Below are positions 61,866 through 62,959 of a stretch of DNA of 62,959 nt, one piece after another; the stretch's first letter is position 1, and the number at the start of each line of letters is the position of its first letter. The notes beneath the pieces are model-generated. The model was not told where the DNA came from. It made no database searches and was given only the letters and a program-made list of their open reading frames with translations. The DNA is from SAR324 cluster bacterium (GTDB taxonomy: Bacteria; SAR324; XYD2-FULL-50-16; JAERRU01). A program made the position numbers and the translations under genes. The stretch covers positions 1 to 62,959 of the forward strand of contig JAERRU010000010.1 of assembly GCA_016735295.1 (NCBI GenBank), read 5' to 3'.

Positions 61866-62693
61866 TTAATTTTTTTTCATTTCCACCATTTCAGGCATAT
61901 TCTTGCGATAATCTTGCATATCCATATCTATAAAATGGCACATTTGAGAAAGCCTAGAAAATATTCTAGTATCAATTCTTTCAGCTAACAAAGAAGGGGC
62001 GTCACCTTTATCAGCAGCGTTAATAGTTTTTTTGGTTACAGCATAATTAGCTGTAAAAATGGTAGTTTTTTGAGCGGCGTACCTTCTAGAAACTATTTGA
62101 TCTAAAATAGATCCTTCCCATTCAGATTTACGGCCTTTGCCCAATTCATCAATCAAGAGCACATTAACCTCCACCAGGGGGAGTAAAAAATTTGATTCAG
62201 GCTCGCCAGTATCGTAGCCTCGCTTTATTTGATTTAGTAGTTGAACAAATTCAATAAATCTAGCAGGAATGCCATAATCAAGAGTAATAGTTCTGAGTAT
62301 AGCACAAGCTAATTTAGTTTTCCCTGTGCCAGGAGAGCCATAAAGCAAAAGACCTTTACCTAAGTCGGGGATTCTTTTTTTATAGTTAGTTTGATAAAGT
62401 TTGATAACCTCCTTTGCCTTGGTTAGAGCAAGTTTAATTTTAGGTAAATTAATATCATAAAAATTATCTAAAGTAGCGTCATGATAACGGCTAGGAATTT
62501 TCGCATTATTAAATAACACCACCTTTTTTCTAGCTTCTCGGCAGCTACATTCTCTCGCTAAAGGCCGACCCTTAGCGTCTTGACTTAATAAAAAAGAGCG
62601 ATCGCCACAAAGGGAACATTTTTCTAATTTTGCTTGAGCCAGCAAGTTATTAGCACTGACTATCACCGCAGGAGGGGTAGAATTATTTTTCAT
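61866..62693 (-). CDS. DnaC/IstB-like AAA+ ATPase with N-terminal Cys cluster
   Basis: DnaC-type ATPases load the replicative helicase. The 275-residue protein has an N-terminal zinc-ribbon-like set C26, C29, C49, C51 (CSLCG and CSC), Walker A GSPGTGKT (119-126), Walker B LLIDELG (near 174) and a sensor region with TIFTANYAV and LAERIDTRIFSRL, typical of DnaC/DnaI. IstB transposition proteins are the main alternative, but no transposase is adjacent. The gene diverges from recA, so a replication or repair role fits. Confidence 0.85.
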   Translation of the reverse strand: MKNNSTPPAVIVSANNLLAQAKLEKCSLCGDRSFLLSQDAKGRPLARECSCREARKKVVLFNNAKIPSRYHDATLDNFYDINLPKIKLALTKAKEVIKLYQTNYKKRIPDLGKGLLLYGSPGTGKTKLACAILRTITLDYGIPARFIEFVQLLNQIKRGYDTGEPESNFLLPLVEVNVLLIDELGKGRKSEWEGSILDQIVSRRYAAQKTTIFTANYAVTKKTINAADKGDAPSLLAERIDTRIFSRLSQMCHFIDMDMQDYRKNMPEMVEMKKN

Positions 62694-62726
62694 AATAAAT
62701 AAAAATTACTTTTAATGGATTAATTT

Positions 62727-62747
62727 TAGTCTAGTTTTGATAGACTA
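62727..62747. promoter_or_regulatory. Dyad between DnaC-like gene and recA
   Basis: TAGTCTA (62727-62733) and TAGACTA (62741-62747) form a perfect 7-bp inverted repeat with a 7-base spacer. It is 34 bases upstream of the DnaC-like start and 109 bases upstream of recA. It does not match the SOS boxes I know but has the size of a LexA-type operator. Confidence 0.4.
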
Positions 62748-62855
62748 TTAATATACTTTAAATGTCTATATAAAAAATTAATAATAATTTAACATTATAG
62801 CTTAATAAAATAGTAAAGGGCACGGTAAATAATAAGCAAGCAACTTCTTTATAAA

Positions 62856-62959
62856 ATGGCAAATACAGCAGACAAAGATAAAGCACTAGAAAACGCCTTA
62901 ATCCAAATCGACAAGCAATATGGAAAAGGCTCAATAATGAGGCTAGGCAAGCAGGGTGC
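62856..62959 (+). CDS. recA: RecA recombinase, 5' end only
   Basis: RecA forms filaments on single-stranded DNA, catalyses strand exchange and triggers the SOS response. Only the first 34 codons are in the window; the gene runs off the right edge. The translation starts [19 protein letters not shown] and continues [12 protein letters not shown], matching the conserved RecA N-terminal helix and the [11 protein letters not shown] motif. No strong Shine-Dalgarno is visible before the ATG. Confidence 0.95.
   Translation, partial: MANTADKDKALENALIQIDKQYGKGSIMRLGKQG

Noticed and set aside
61866-62693. IstB transposition helper, implying an insertion sequence
   Set aside because: The N-terminal Cys cluster is DnaC-like, no transposase or terminal repeats flank it, and recA is the neighbour.

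Overview
The window is 63 kb of AT-rich DNA (about one third GC by eye), densely coding, from a Gram-negative bacterium that uses the standard code (TGA is a normal stop). Gram-negative traits are RseP, TRAP and iron/sugar-type ABC importers with periplasmic binding proteins, and a DsbD-type reductase. Some families (a DnaC-like ATPase with an N-terminal Cys cluster, a very large S41/PDZ peptidase, a FlrB-like kinase beside housekeeping genes) remind me of deltaproteobacterial-grade lineages such as SAR324. That placement is a guess from memory, not a result. Several enzymes look unlike proteobacterial versions: a plant-like DapA, a eukaryote-type UDP-glucose pyrophosphorylase, a eukaryote/plant-like MetRS with an EMAPII tail, and a large single-chain PurL of the Clostridium/Bacteroides kind.

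Layout. 1-293: nested inverted repeats beside the 3' end of dnaA. 294-5211: dnaA (-), then trpB-trpA and a PAS histidine kinase (+). 5232-8917: a Fe3+-type ABC importer (-). 9777-23499: a long minus-strand housekeeping block read as uppS-cdsA-dxr-rseP-tlyA, two unknown genes, fliH-fliI, dapF, dapA, comM, a small unknown, tsaB-frr. 23706-25143: a divergent ornithine-carbamoyltransferase-like enzyme and a small exported protein. 25326-34876: purL-purE-purC-purF-purM-purN-purD (+). 35003-42566: eukaryote-type UGPase (-), then an ArsR/BigR-like repressor, DsbD-like reductase, UvrD-like helicase and MFS exporter (+). 42715-47702: tRNA-Cys, a 3 x 150 bp tandem array and a second AfuABC/FbpABC-like importer (-). 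47994-55457: a fused 5-oxoprolinase (-) diverging from a D-glutamate-cyclase-family gene and a DctPQM TRAP transporter (+). 55591-62959: tRNA-Gly, hsp20, S41 peptidase, metG and DnaC-like ATPase (-), then the first 104 bases of recA (+).

How the parts work together. The block 47994-55457 reads as one uptake-and-use module for 5-oxoproline and/or D-glutamate. The pur operon supplies seven de novo IMP pathway proteins. dapA and dapF serve lysine/peptidoglycan synthesis next to the isoprenoid-undecaprenyl-phospholipid genes dxr, uppS and cdsA. The ArsR-like gene is preceded by two related palindromes 52 bp apart and probably controls the DsbD-like thiol reductase.

The least expected signal is structural. 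At three loci a gene end has been copied into the neighbouring noncoding DNA: the 5' end of trpB (diverged), the 5' end of the histidine kinase (clear), and the 3' end of an ABC ATPase (three exact 150 bp periods).
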